Assembly: GCF_021730445.1 (NCBI RefSeq)
Contig: NZ_JADNRM010000001.1
Span: 511,004-575,003 of the forward strand
DNA: 64,000 bases
DNA from: Phocaeicola faecalis
GTDB taxonomy: Bacteria > Bacteroidota > Bacteroidia > Bacteroidales > Bacteroidaceae
Direction of reading: 5' to 3'
Below, in pieces: positions 25,284 to 34,017 of this stretch (position 1 is the first letter of the stretch; each line of letters begins with the position of its first letter). The notes beneath the pieces were generated by a model that saw nothing but the letters and a program-made list of their open reading frames with translations, searched no databases and was not told where the DNA came from. The position numbers were made by a program, and so were the translations under genes.

Positions 25284-26984
25284 ATGGAAGAAAACAAACA
25301 AGATGCGGGAGACCGAAAAGAAAATTCGGACTCCCAAAAGGAGAATTCAGATTCTCAGAAGCAGAATTCAGATTCCCAAATACAGAATTCAGAAAGTCAG
25401 AAACAGAATTCAGATTTCCGAAAACAGAATTCAGAAAGTCAGAAGCAGAATTCAGGCAACAAAAGAGACGTAAAAATAGTACAGAAAATCTTTATGGGCA
25501 GCACCGGCGTCATGCCCCACGCCGCCCCCGAACTGGAGGTGGCAGTGCTCGGCGCCATCCTGATAGAGGGACAGGCGGCGCGAAGATACATCCCGCTCAT
25601 CCACCCCGACTACTTTTACGAACCGGCCCACAAACTGATATTCAACGCCTGCCTCGCGCTACAGAAAAAAGACCTGCAGATAGACATCCTCACCGTCGCA
25701 CAGCAGTTGCGCGAAGAAGGAATGCTGGACACCGTGGGCGGAGCATACCGCATCGCCGAAATCAGCGGCAGGGTGGCAAGCTCGGCACACCTCGAACAAC
25801 ACATCGACATCCTGTCGCAGTTCTACATGCGCCGACGGCTGCGCGAAATCCTGCTGTCGGGCGACAACCGCGCCGCCGACGAAACCATCGACATCGAAGA
25901 GACGCTGGTGGAGGTGCTGCGGCAGGTGAACGACCTGAGCAACCACCTGCCCGCCATCAACGAGCTGCGCGAAATGCCCGAAGTGATGGAGCGCGTCATG
26001 GAACGGCTGGAGCAACGCATGAACCGCGCGGAGGGCGAACTGCCGGGCATCGACACCGGTTTCGCACCACTGAACGAGATGCTGCAGGGATGGCCCGGCG
26101 GCACGCTCAACGTCATCGGCGGACGCCCCAACGAGGGCAAGACCGCCATCCTGATGTACACCCTCCTCACCGCCGTGCGCCAAGGGGTCCCCGTGTGTCT
26201 CATCAGTATGGAGTCGTCGGCCGACAAGCTGGTGGAACGCTGGATTCTGAGCCTGACGGACATCAAGCCCGACGACTGGAACAGGGGGCGGCTCACCGAT
26301 GCCGAACTGACACTGGTGCGCGAAATGAGGAAAACAATGGAACAGATGGATATCCGTTTTTTTGACCGCGGAAACATCACCATGGAGGAAGTGGCGGTGG
26401 TGGTGAAAGCACTCCATGCCGAAGGAAAATGCAGACTGCTGGGCGTGGATTACCTCCAACTTTTCGCCACCACACGCACCACCGGCACCCGCGAACAGGA
26501 CGTAGCCGCCAACAGCCGACTGCTCAAACTGCTGTCCATGCAACTGGACATCCCCGTCATCGCCCTGAGCCAGCTGAACCGCGAGGTGATGAGCAATTTT
26601 GACAAAATGCCACACCTCGAAAATATCCGCGAGAGCGGAAGCATCGAACAGGATGCCGACACGGTGAGCTTCATTTTCCACCCCCACAAGGCGGGAATGC
26701 GTGTGGTGCCCGACAGCCAGTACCCCGTCACCCCGGACATGATGCTGCTCATCGTGGCGAAAAACCGCAACGGCGCCTGCGGCACGATTTATCTCTCGCA
26801 CAACCCCAGCATGACCAAATTTGCCGAATACGCCCCTTCCGCGGAGTGGCTCCAAAGGGCTTCTCACAGTGCCTCCGAAGGACCGGCAGCAGAAAACGAC
26901 TGGCGCACACACGACCGGGCTTTTCAAGCTTTTCTCCGCGCAGAGGAAGAGAAAACGAAAAATAATGGAAAATTACCGTTTTAA
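25284..26984 (+). CDS. DnaB-type replicative helicase paralogue with heptad-repeat N-terminus
   Basis: A 566-residue RecA-fold helicase. The N-terminal DnaB domain begins near residue 75 (APELEVAVLGAILIEGQ), Walker A is GRPNEGKT (280-287), Walker B lies in LLGVDYLQLF, and SQLNREV and RESGSIEQDAD motifs follow. Residues 12-60 are seven near-identical heptads (KQNSDSQ type) not found in standard DnaB, making it longer than usual (about 450-520). Base composition of the catalytic part is visibly richer in G and C than its surroundings. It may unwind DNA at a specialised origin; the housekeeping dnaB is presumably elsewhere. Confidence 0.88.
   Translation: MEENKQDAGDRKENSDSQKENSDSQKQNSDSQIQNSESQKQNSDFRKQNSESQKQNSGNKRDVKIVQKIFMGSTGVMPHAAPELEVAVLGAILIEGQAARRYIPLIHPDYFYEPAHKLIFNACLALQKKDLQIDILTVAQQLREEGMLDTVGGAYRIAEISGRVASSAHLEQHIDILSQFYMRRRLREILLSGDNRAADETIDIEETLVEVLRQVNDLSNHLPAINELREMPEVMERVMERLEQRMNRAEGELPGIDTGFAPLNEMLQGWPGGTLNVIGGRPNEGKTAILMYTLLTAVRQGVPVCLISMESSADKLVERWILSLTDIKPDDWNRGRLTDAELTLVREMRKTMEQMDIRFFDRGNITMEEVAVVVKALHAEGKCRLLGVDYLQLFATTRTTGTREQDVAANSRLLKLLSMQLDIPVIALSQLNREVMSNFDKMPHLENIRESGSIEQDADTVSFIFHPHKAGMRVVPDSQYPVTPDMMLLIVAKNRNGACGTIYLSHNPSMTKFAEYAPSAEWLQRASHSASEGPAAENDWRTHDRAFQAFLRAEEEKTKNNGKLPF
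25317..25463. repeat. 21-bp coding minisatellite in the helicase gene
   Basis: Seven 21-bp units encode (K/I)(Q/E)NS(D/E)SQ-type heptads; the last ends GNK. Six units contain GAATTC. Copy-number change keeps the frame and would alter the length of the polar N-terminal arm. Confidence 0.92.
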
Positions 26985-27007
26985 CGGTAACTTCCATTAC
27001 GTTTTTA

Positions 27008-27039
27008 TTTGGATGTCTGTCGGGAAAAGCTTATTTTTG
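27008..27039 (+). promoter_or_regulatory. Promoter of the GT4 array
   Basis: TTTG at 27008-27011 and TATTTTTG at 27032-27039, 20 nt apart, both exact matches. Start of transcription near 27046, just before the ATG at 27058. Confidence 0.8.
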
Positions 27040-27057
27040 TAGAAAATAATATGAAGG

Positions 27058-28230
27058 ATGAAAATAGTATATGTCTATGACGCCATCGCGCGGATTGGAG
27101 GCGTAGAAAAGATTTTGACAGACAAAATGAATTATTTTGCCGATGTATGCGCTTATGATGTTTATCTCATTACTGCCGCACAGGGAGAGCATCCCTTCTC
27201 ATTCCCCATCTCCGCACGGGTGAAGCACGTCGACCTCAACGTCCGCTTCCATCTGCAATATCGGCATAAAGCTCCGTTGCGATGGTGGATGAAGTGGCGG
27301 ATGGACTGCGACTTTGAAAAGAAAATAAAGAAACAAATCGCACAGATAGACCCCGACATCATCATCGCCACCACCTATTATAAGGCAGACGTGGTGTGCC
27401 GGTTGGAGTGCCGTGCAAAAAAAATAGTCGAATCGCATTGCGTAAAGTCGCGCACCGGCATCAATGACGGAATAAAGCGCAGCAAGCCCATCCAGCTTTT
27501 ACACGAACGGATGCTCCGGAAGAGCTTCCTCACCATCGAGGAGAAGTGTGACGCCATCGTGTCGCTCACCGACGGAGACAGCAAGGAATGGAACACAGAC
27601 AGCAAGCGGAAATTTGTCATTCCAAATTCCATACCCGACCTTCCGCCCGCTACCAGCCCCCTCACGGTGAAACGCGCCATAAGCGCCGGCCGGCTCACCA
27701 AAGAAAAGGCTTTCCACCGGATAATTGCCACATGGCTGAAGGTGTACCGCATACATCCCGGTTGGCGGCTGGACATTTACGGAGAGGGCGAAGAAAAGAA
27801 ATCTTTATTACACATGATTGAAAGACTGGGACTGGAGGAGGTGGTGAAAATCCATCCTTTCAGCGACGACCTTGAACAAGAATTTCTTGACAGTTCCATG
27901 TTTCTGATGTCCTCGTTGTATGAGGGTTTCGGGCTGGTGCTAATCGAGGCGATGTCGTGCGGACTGCCCTGCATCGCACTCAATTGTCCATATGGTCCGG
28001 GCGAAATCATACATCACGACGAAGACGGAATACTGTTGCCTTATTTTGAAAGGATGTCGCCCGACGGACACGAACTGTGGGACATGGCGACGGCCATCCA
28101 CAGACTGATTATAAACCATCCACTGAGAAGACAACTGGGCAAGGAGGCAAAAGAAAATTCCAAACGTTTCCTGGCTGATAAAGTGATGATAAAATGGATT
28201 GATTTGTTTAATCGGCTCACGGCACAATGA
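27058..28230 (+). CDS. GT4 glycosyltransferase, array member 1
   Basis: A 390-residue GT-B enzyme starting MKIVYVYDAIARIGG. Motifs: GGVEKILTDKMNYFAD near the N-terminus, SAGRLTKEKAFHRII, and the E-x7-E motif in YEGFGLVLIEAMSCG. Shares these blocks in order with the genes at 28227, 29372, 30514 and 32860, so they descend from a common ancestor. First of a run of nine glycosyltransferases. It overlaps the next start as ATGA. Sugar specificity unknown. Confidence 0.9.
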   Translation: MKIVYVYDAIARIGGVEKILTDKMNYFADVCAYDVYLITAAQGEHPFSFPISARVKHVDLNVRFHLQYRHKAPLRWWMKWRMDCDFEKKIKKQIAQIDPDIIIATTYYKADVVCRLECRAKKIVESHCVKSRTGINDGIKRSKPIQLLHERMLRKSFLTIEEKCDAIVSLTDGDSKEWNTDSKRKFVIPNSIPDLPPATSPLTVKRAISAGRLTKEKAFHRIIATWLKVYRIHPGWRLDIYGEGEEKKSLLHMIERLGLEEVVKIHPFSDDLEQEFLDSSMFLMSSLYEGFGLVLIEAMSCGLPCIALNCPYGPGEIIHHDEDGILLPYFERMSPDGHELWDMATAIHRLIINHPLRRQLGKEAKENSKRFLADKVMIKWIDLFNRLTAQ

Positions 28231-29375
28231 AAATAATATATATACACGAAAGCATCGCCTATAAGGGAGGACTGGAACGGATATTTGTCGAGAAAATGAA
28301 TTATCTGGCAGACAAGTTTCAGTATGAGGTATATTTACTTACCACCTCACAGGGAGACGTTCCCTTCAGCTTTCCACTGTCGCCCCAGGTGAGGCACATC
28401 GACCTGGGAGTCCGTTTTCATTCGCAGTACCGATACCGGTATTTCAAGCGTCTGCGCGAAGCGAAAAGATTGGACAACCTGTTCAGAGAACGCGCTCAGG
28501 CGGTGATAGACGACATCTGTCCCGACTTCATTATCTGCACCACGGCCTGGAAGCCCGGAGTAATCGGGCGGTTGAAAGGAAAAGCGAAAAAGATAATGGA
28601 ATCGCATTGCGCCAAGGAGTATATGGCAATACCCGACAATTTCAGCCGGGGCTGCATCCGCGATTGGTTCGACCGCTATGAGGCATACAAAAAGTGTCGT
28701 GCCGTGCAGAAATATTGTGACGTGCTGGTGACGCTGACCGTAAGCGATGCCCGGTCGTGGGCAAAGGGATTCAGGCGGCCGATACGTGTCCTCCCCAATT
28801 TCACATGGTTCGTTTCTCTGGAAGGTTATCTCGATTACAACGCCACGCGCGCCATCGCCGTGGGACGGCTCACGTATCAAAAAGGATTTGACCAGCTGAT
28901 TAAAGCGTGGGCGGAAGTACACAAGGTATATCCCGAGTGGAAGCTGGACATCTTTGGCGAAGGGGTGCTGAAGGATGAGCTGAACGCGCAAATAAAAACT
29001 TACGGACTGGAGGGAACGGTGACAATCCGTCCCTTTACGGACTACATAGTGGAAGAGTATTACAAGAGTGCCTTCTTTGTGCTCAGTTCCAATTACGAAG
29101 GCTTCGGACTGGTGCTCATCGAGGCAATGGCATGCGGGCTGCCCTGTGTGGCATACGACTGTCCGCACGGACCCGCCGACATCATCTACAACGAAGAAGA
29201 CGGCATTCTGGTGGAGAAAGGTAATTTAAAAGACTTTACAGATAGCTTGCTAAAGATGATTCTGCGCGATGAAGACAGAAAGCGGATGGGGCACAATGCC
29301 AAAATCGACATGGAGCGTTATTCGCCGGAGAACATCATGGCAAAATGGGATACATTGTTCAAAAAAATGATATGA
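28227..29375 (+). CDS. GT4 glycosyltransferase, array member 2
   Basis: A 382-residue paralogue: GGLERIFVEKMNYLAD, AVGRLTYQKGFDQLIKAW, and YEGFGLVLIEAMACGLPC with the E-x7-E pair. Very close in motif spelling to members 1 and 3. Linked by 4-nt ATGA overlaps on both sides, which points to coupled translation. Likely adds one sugar residue to a lipid-linked glycan in the cytoplasm. Confidence 0.9.
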   Translation: MKIIYIHESIAYKGGLERIFVEKMNYLADKFQYEVYLLTTSQGDVPFSFPLSPQVRHIDLGVRFHSQYRYRYFKRLREAKRLDNLFRERAQAVIDDICPDFIICTTAWKPGVIGRLKGKAKKIMESHCAKEYMAIPDNFSRGCIRDWFDRYEAYKKCRAVQKYCDVLVTLTVSDARSWAKGFRRPIRVLPNFTWFVSLEGYLDYNATRAIAVGRLTYQKGFDQLIKAWAEVHKVYPEWKLDIFGEGVLKDELNAQIKTYGLEGTVTIRPFTDYIVEEYYKSAFFVLSSNYEGFGLVLIEAMACGLPCVAYDCPHGPADIIYNEEDGILVEKGNLKDFTDSLLKMILRDEDRKRMGHNAKIDMERYSPENIMAKWDTLFKKMI

Positions 29376-30517
29376 GAATTATATATGTATATGACACGAT
29401 AGCCGTTGTGGGCGGGATAGAACGGATATTCGTCGACAAAATGAATTACTTGGCCGACCGCCTGCACCATGAGGTGTATCTGGTCACTTCGTCGCAGGGA
29501 GACCATCCGGTCAGCTTCCCTCTGTCGCCCAATGTGCATCATGTCGACCTCGACATACGCCATCATGTGTGCTACCGGTATATGTTGCCCCGACGCGTAT
29601 GGATGAGGTTCAGACTGCAGCGGTTGGGCAAAAGGCGTCTGAAAGAGATAATAAGAAAAATAGACCCTGACATTATCATTTGCACTACAACTTATATGGC
29701 GGGCGAGATATGCCGGCTGAAGTGCCGCGCCAAGAAGGTCATCGAGTCACACGGCGCGAGGGAGTTTATCCATCTGACGGATGATTTCAGGCTGGGATTC
29801 TTTAAAGATTTGAGAAATAAATGGAACACCCGCAGACGTTTCCGGCTGATAGAAAAGTACAGCGATGTGGTGGTGACGCTCACGCAGGCGGATGCGAAAG
29901 CATGGAGCAAGGCACCGCACGTGTGTGTCATTCCCAATTTCACGAAATTCATCCCTCCCCAAAGCAGTCCGTGTGAGGCACACCGCGTGATAGCGGTCGG
30001 GCGGCTCACGTATCAGAAAGGATTTGACAGACTGATTGATGCCTGGAGCATCGTCAACAAGCAGCATCCTTCCTGGCGGCTGGACATCTTCGGCGAAGGT
30101 ATCCGCCGGGAGGCATTGAACGGACAAATCCGCCGCAACGGTTTGGCAAAGTCGGTCACCATCCATCCTTTCACGAAGAATATAGCACAAGAATATCTTA
30201 ACAGTTCCATCTTCGCCCTGAGTTCCAATTACGAAGGCTTCGTCTTGGTGTTGCTGGAGGCTATGGGTTGCGGACTGCCGTGTGTCGCCTTCGACTGTCC
30301 CAACGGACCGGCAGAGACTATCCGTGACGGAGAGGATGGTTTCTTGGTGGAAAACGGTGATATTAAGGCATTTGCCGAAGCATTGTGTTACTTCATAGAG
30401 TATAAGGAAGAACGAAAAGCATTCGGCCGTCAGGCACGGGAAAACATTGAGCGCTACTCACCGGAGGCTATCATGCCGATGTGGGAAAAGCTTTTCAACG
30501 AACTGAAGGAGAAATGA
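29372..30517 (+). CDS. GT4 glycosyltransferase, array member 3
   Basis: A 381-residue paralogue from the ATG at 29372 (overlapping the previous stop as ATGA); an in-frame upstream start at 29345 is less likely. Motifs GGIERIFVDKMNYLAD, AVGRLTYQKGFDRLIDAW and YEGFVLVLLEAMGCGLPC. Sequence blocks match member 2 most closely by eye. Confidence 0.9.
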   Translation: MRIIYVYDTIAVVGGIERIFVDKMNYLADRLHHEVYLVTSSQGDHPVSFPLSPNVHHVDLDIRHHVCYRYMLPRRVWMRFRLQRLGKRRLKEIIRKIDPDIIICTTTYMAGEICRLKCRAKKVIESHGAREFIHLTDDFRLGFFKDLRNKWNTRRRFRLIEKYSDVVVTLTQADAKAWSKAPHVCVIPNFTKFIPPQSSPCEAHRVIAVGRLTYQKGFDRLIDAWSIVNKQHPSWRLDIFGEGIRREALNGQIRRNGLAKSVTIHPFTKNIAQEYLNSSIFALSSNYEGFVLVLLEAMGCGLPCVAFDCPNGPAETIRDGEDGFLVENGDIKAFAEALCYFIEYKEERKAFGRQARENIERYSPEAIMPMWEKLFNELKEK

Positions 30518-31665
30518 AAATTGTATATCTATATACGGCCTTGACCACCGTGGGCGGTGCCGACAGAATCATCATTCAGAAGGCAAACTATCTGGCCGAC
30601 GTGATGGGGCATGAGGTATATATAGTCACTGATTCACAGGCAGGAAGGGCGGTCGTCTTTCCGCTCTCGTCCAAGGTGAGGCATATTGACTTGGGCATCA
30701 ACTTCGACCGACAATACCGTCATGGTTTGCTGCTCAGAAGTCTTTACTACTTCACACTCATGTTTGTTTACAGAAGAAAACTCGGCAGACTGCTGGAACG
30801 CCTGAAAGCGGACATCGTTATCAGCACGCTGGGACGTGACCTCGACTTCCTCACCCAACTAAAAGACGGAAGCAGGAAGGTGGGAGAAGCTCACACCACC
30901 CGGATGAACCTGCGCAAGACACAAGACTTGCTGGAAGGCGGATTCGTACATCGGATGGCAGGGAAATGGCTAAGAAGAAAGATAGATGCTACGGTAAAGC
31001 AATTGGACACCTTCGTTGTGCTCAACGAACACGAGAAAAAAGAATGGGCAGCCGTCAGACCCACCGTCATCATTCCTAATTCATTGCCCTTCTACCCCAC
31101 CGTTCCAAGTACATTGTCAGCCCCCAGAGCCATCTGTGTGGGCAGGCTGGAATGGGAAAAAGGAATAGACAGGCTGATTGAGGTCTGGCGGTCGGTGCAC
31201 GACACACACCCCGACTGGGTGTTGGACATTTACGGACAAGGAATGCTTCAGCACGAACTACAACAAAAAATTCTAGCCGAAAATGCAGAAACTTATATAC
31301 ACCTAAAAGGAAGCAGTCCCGATATTATGTATGAATATCTCAACTGTTCCCTATTGGTGTTGACATCCAGGTATGAGGGATTCCCCATGGCACTGCTCGA
31401 AGCGATGGCCTGCGGAGTGCCCTGCGTAACATACGATTGCCCTTTCGGACCGCGAAGCATGATTGAGAATATGAACAACGGCATTCTTGTAAAGGAAGGG
31501 GATAAAAAGGAGATGGTAAATCAGATAAATCACCTGATTGAAAATAAAGAAAGCAGAATGAGAATGGGAACTGCCGCACGAACGTATGTGTTACCGTATT
31601 CGCAAAAGAACATAATGGACAAATGGGATGTCCTTTTTAAGAACTGCCTAAGGATTGAATCATGA
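30514..31665 (+). CDS. GT4 glycosyltransferase, array member 4
   Basis: A 383-residue paralogue from the ATG at 30514 (ATGA overlap). Motifs GGADRIIIQKANYLAD, CVGRLEWEKGIDRLIEVW and YEGFPMALLEAMACGVPC. More diverged than members 1-3: its middle region (TLGRDLDFLTQLKDGSRKVGE) instead resembles member 6. Overlaps the next gene by 4 nt. Confidence 0.9.
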   Translation: MKIVYLYTALTTVGGADRIIIQKANYLADVMGHEVYIVTDSQAGRAVVFPLSSKVRHIDLGINFDRQYRHGLLLRSLYYFTLMFVYRRKLGRLLERLKADIVISTLGRDLDFLTQLKDGSRKVGEAHTTRMNLRKTQDLLEGGFVHRMAGKWLRRKIDATVKQLDTFVVLNEHEKKEWAAVRPTVIIPNSLPFYPTVPSTLSAPRAICVGRLEWEKGIDRLIEVWRSVHDTHPDWVLDIYGQGMLQHELQQKILAENAETYIHLKGSSPDIMYEYLNCSLLVLTSRYEGFPMALLEAMACGVPCVTYDCPFGPRSMIENMNNGILVKEGDKKEMVNQINHLIENKESRMRMGTAARTYVLPYSQKNIMDKWDVLFKNCLRIES

Positions 31666-32798
31666 GAATCATTTTTTTATTATATCACGGTTTCTCCGAG
31701 AGCAGCGGCATAAGTAAGAAGATTCTATGTCAGATAAAGGCGTTGCGCGAGCTGGGTCACACGGTGGACGTCTGCACGTATGGCATAAATAAAAACAGAC
31801 ACCGGGTGCGTATGATGAACGAAGAGGTCATAGAAGATTATGGTATGGGGAAGTGGGCGGCGGTCAGGAAAAGGATTTCATACGGCAGCATTTACCGCTA
31901 TGCCGTCAGTCAGGGGGTTGACATGATTTATGTACGTTCGTTTCACAATGCAAACCCGTTTACGGTTCGCCTGTTCCACCGGTTGCAGAAAGCCGGAATA
32001 AAGATTGCAATGGAAATCCCCACTTATCCATACGATTCGGAGTACAAAGGTTTTCCATTCATTACCCGGTGCGGACTGCAAATAGACAGGCTGTTCCGCA
32101 GGGCGTTGGCAAAGCGGGTCAATGCCATTGTCACGTTTTCAGACGAAGCAAGGATATTCGGCCAACGCACCATCAGGATATCCAACGGAGTGGATTTCGA
32201 CGCTGTCCCGCTCAGAAAGACGAGCGGTCTTGATTCGTCCTCTGCCATCCATCTGATAGGGGTTGCGGAGGTTCACTACTGGCACGGATACGACCGACTG
32301 ATACACGGACTGGGAGAATATTACCGGCAACCTCACGACAGGGAAATTTACTTCCATATCGTAGGCGGAGTATGGAAATCAGAAATGTATGATTCGCAAC
32401 ATGCTCCGGGTTTCCACGAACTCATCACCCGCTATCACATCAGGAAGCAAGTCATTTTTCACGGACAGATGATGGGAAAAGAACTGGATGAACTGTTCGA
32501 CCGGGCAGACTTTGCCATCGGCAGCCTGGCACGCCACCGCAGCCACATCGACAAAATAAAAACACTCAAAAACAGGGAGTATGCAGCTCGCGGCATACCG
32601 TTCATTTATTCGGAAACGGATGAGGATTTTGACCGTATGCCCTACATTCTCAAAGCACCTGCCGACGAAAGCGCCATCGATATCAATGAGATTGTCCGGT
32701 TTTATTCGGCACTCGATATTCCGCCGGAACAAATAAGAAACTCCATCGGCCGGCTGTCTTGGAAAAATCAAATGAAAAAGGTGATAAAAGAGTTATAA
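31662..32798 (+). CDS. Divergent GT4-like glycosyltransferase, array member 5
   Basis: A 378-residue GT-B-like protein (MRIIFLLYHGFSESSG; KILCQIKALRELGHTV) that does not belong with its neighbours. I find IGVAEVHYWHGYDRLIHGL at the domain junction, but the usual E-x7-E segment is replaced by KTLKNREYAARGIPF. It may be a different GT4 subfamily or have altered nucleotide binding. Starts within the ATGA of the preceding gene. Confidence is moderate for the fold and low for the role. Confidence 0.75.
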   Translation: MRIIFLLYHGFSESSGISKKILCQIKALRELGHTVDVCTYGINKNRHRVRMMNEEVIEDYGMGKWAAVRKRISYGSIYRYAVSQGVDMIYVRSFHNANPFTVRLFHRLQKAGIKIAMEIPTYPYDSEYKGFPFITRCGLQIDRLFRRALAKRVNAIVTFSDEARIFGQRTIRISNGVDFDAVPLRKTSGLDSSSAIHLIGVAEVHYWHGYDRLIHGLGEYYRQPHDREIYFHIVGGVWKSEMYDSQHAPGFHELITRYHIRKQVIFHGQMMGKELDELFDRADFAIGSLARHRSHIDKIKTLKNREYAARGIPFIYSETDEDFDRMPYILKAPADESAIDINEIVRFYSALDIPPEQIRNSIGRLSWKNQMKKVIKEL

Positions 32799-32801
32799 AT
32801 A

Positions 32802-32833
32802 TTTTAATATCAAAGATAAAAGACTTACATTTG
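32802..32833 (+). promoter_or_regulatory. Internal promoter in the glycosyltransferase array
   Basis: TACATTTG at 32826-32833 is an exact -7 match; TTTT at 32802-32805 is a weak -33 box, 20 nt apart. It lies in the only sizeable gap (61 nt) of the array. Confidence 0.55.
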
Positions 32834-32859
32834 TCAAACAACATACAAGAAGGGGCAGG

Positions 32860-34011
32860 ATGGATAGAAAACCGGTAATCGTTTATTGCACACCGTCTCT
32901 TTATATTCCCGGAGGAGTAGAAAGAGTTTTAACAACAAAGGCTAATTATCTGGCAGATGTGGCGGGATATACAGTCTACATCATTTTGACAGACGGCCAA
33001 AATAAACCGCCTTATTATCCGTTGTCTTCTCGCATACGGCTCATCCGGCTGGACATTGACTTTGAAGAGCTGTGGGGCTTGCCTCTGTACAAAAAAATAA
33101 TCGTATACCTCCAAAAGCAACGCATATATAAACGTAAGCTGAGAGAGACCTTGTTCAGCATTAAGCCCGACATTACAGTCTCTTTGATGCGAAGGGAAAT
33201 AAATTTCATTACTTCCATAAAGGATGGCAGCAAGAAGGTGGGCGAACTGCATGTCAATAAAAAGCATTATCGCAACTTCAAAACAGAGACCAACAGCCTC
33301 TTCAAAAGAATACTCTCTACGCTTTGGAGTAAACAATTAATTCATAAATTACAAAAACTCGACCAATTCATTGTTCTTACACAAAAAGATAAAGAGAATT
33401 GGAAAAAAGTGAAAAGAATCAGTGTCATCCCCAATCCTTTACCCTTTTATCCGGAATCCTTTTCACAATGTACACAGAAAAATGTTATTGCAGTTGGTCG
33501 GTTCTCTCATGAAAAAGGGTTTGACCTGTTGGCACAAGCCTGGGAAATCGTCTGCCGGAAACACAAAGACTGGCAGCTACAATTATACGGAGAAGGAAAC
33601 AAGACTTCCTTACACGAACTGATATCACAACTAAATATTACCGACAGCTTTCAAATAAACGGAGCAACTCCCGATATCATTGACAAATATCGAGAAAGCT
33701 CTATTTTTGTATTAAGTTCCAGATATGAAGGCTTTGGCATGGTAGTGGCAGAAGCGATGGCGTGTGGTGTTCCCCCTGTTTCTTTCGCTTGTCCGTGCGG
33801 GCCCGGAGATATTATCCGGGATGGCGAAGACGGCATCTTGGTGGAAAACGGAAATGTGGAGCAATTAGCCGAAAAAATATGCTATCTGATTGAGAACGAA
33901 GACATAAGGAAAGAAATGGGACGCAAAGCATGCATCAATGTAAGAAGATTTGAAGTGGAACAGATTATGTCTCAGTGGATAAAACTATTTGAAGAATTAT
34001 TAAAATTGTAG
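32860..34011 (+). CDS. GT4 glycosyltransferase, array member 6
   Basis: A 383-residue member of the array family: GGVERVLTTKANYLAD, AVGRFSHEKGFDLLAQAW and YEGFGMVVAEAMACGVPP with E-x7-E. The mid-region MRREINFITSIKDGSKKVGELH parallels member 4. Base composition is more A/T-rich than members 1-4, so it may have a different history. Probably opens a second transcription unit from the promoter at 32826. Confidence 0.9.
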   Translation: MDRKPVIVYCTPSLYIPGGVERVLTTKANYLADVAGYTVYIILTDGQNKPPYYPLSSRIRLIRLDIDFEELWGLPLYKKIIVYLQKQRIYKRKLRETLFSIKPDITVSLMRREINFITSIKDGSKKVGELHVNKKHYRNFKTETNSLFKRILSTLWSKQLIHKLQKLDQFIVLTQKDKENWKKVKRISVIPNPLPFYPESFSQCTQKNVIAVGRFSHEKGFDLLAQAWEIVCRKHKDWQLQLYGEGNKTSLHELISQLNITDSFQINGATPDIIDKYRESSIFVLSSRYEGFGMVVAEAMACGVPPVSFACPCGPGDIIRDGEDGILVENGNVEQLAEKICYLIENEDIRKEMGRKACINVRRFEVEQIMSQWIKLFEELLKL

Positions 34012-34017
34012 AGAATT

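Noticed and set aside
25659-26927. 422-codon frame opposite the DnaB-like gene
   Set aside because: His/Gly/Val-rich antisense shadow of a GC-rich helicase gene with clear motifs on the plus strand.
28347-29168. 273-codon frame opposite a GT4 gene
   Set aside because: Antisense shadow; the plus-strand protein has full GT4 motifs.
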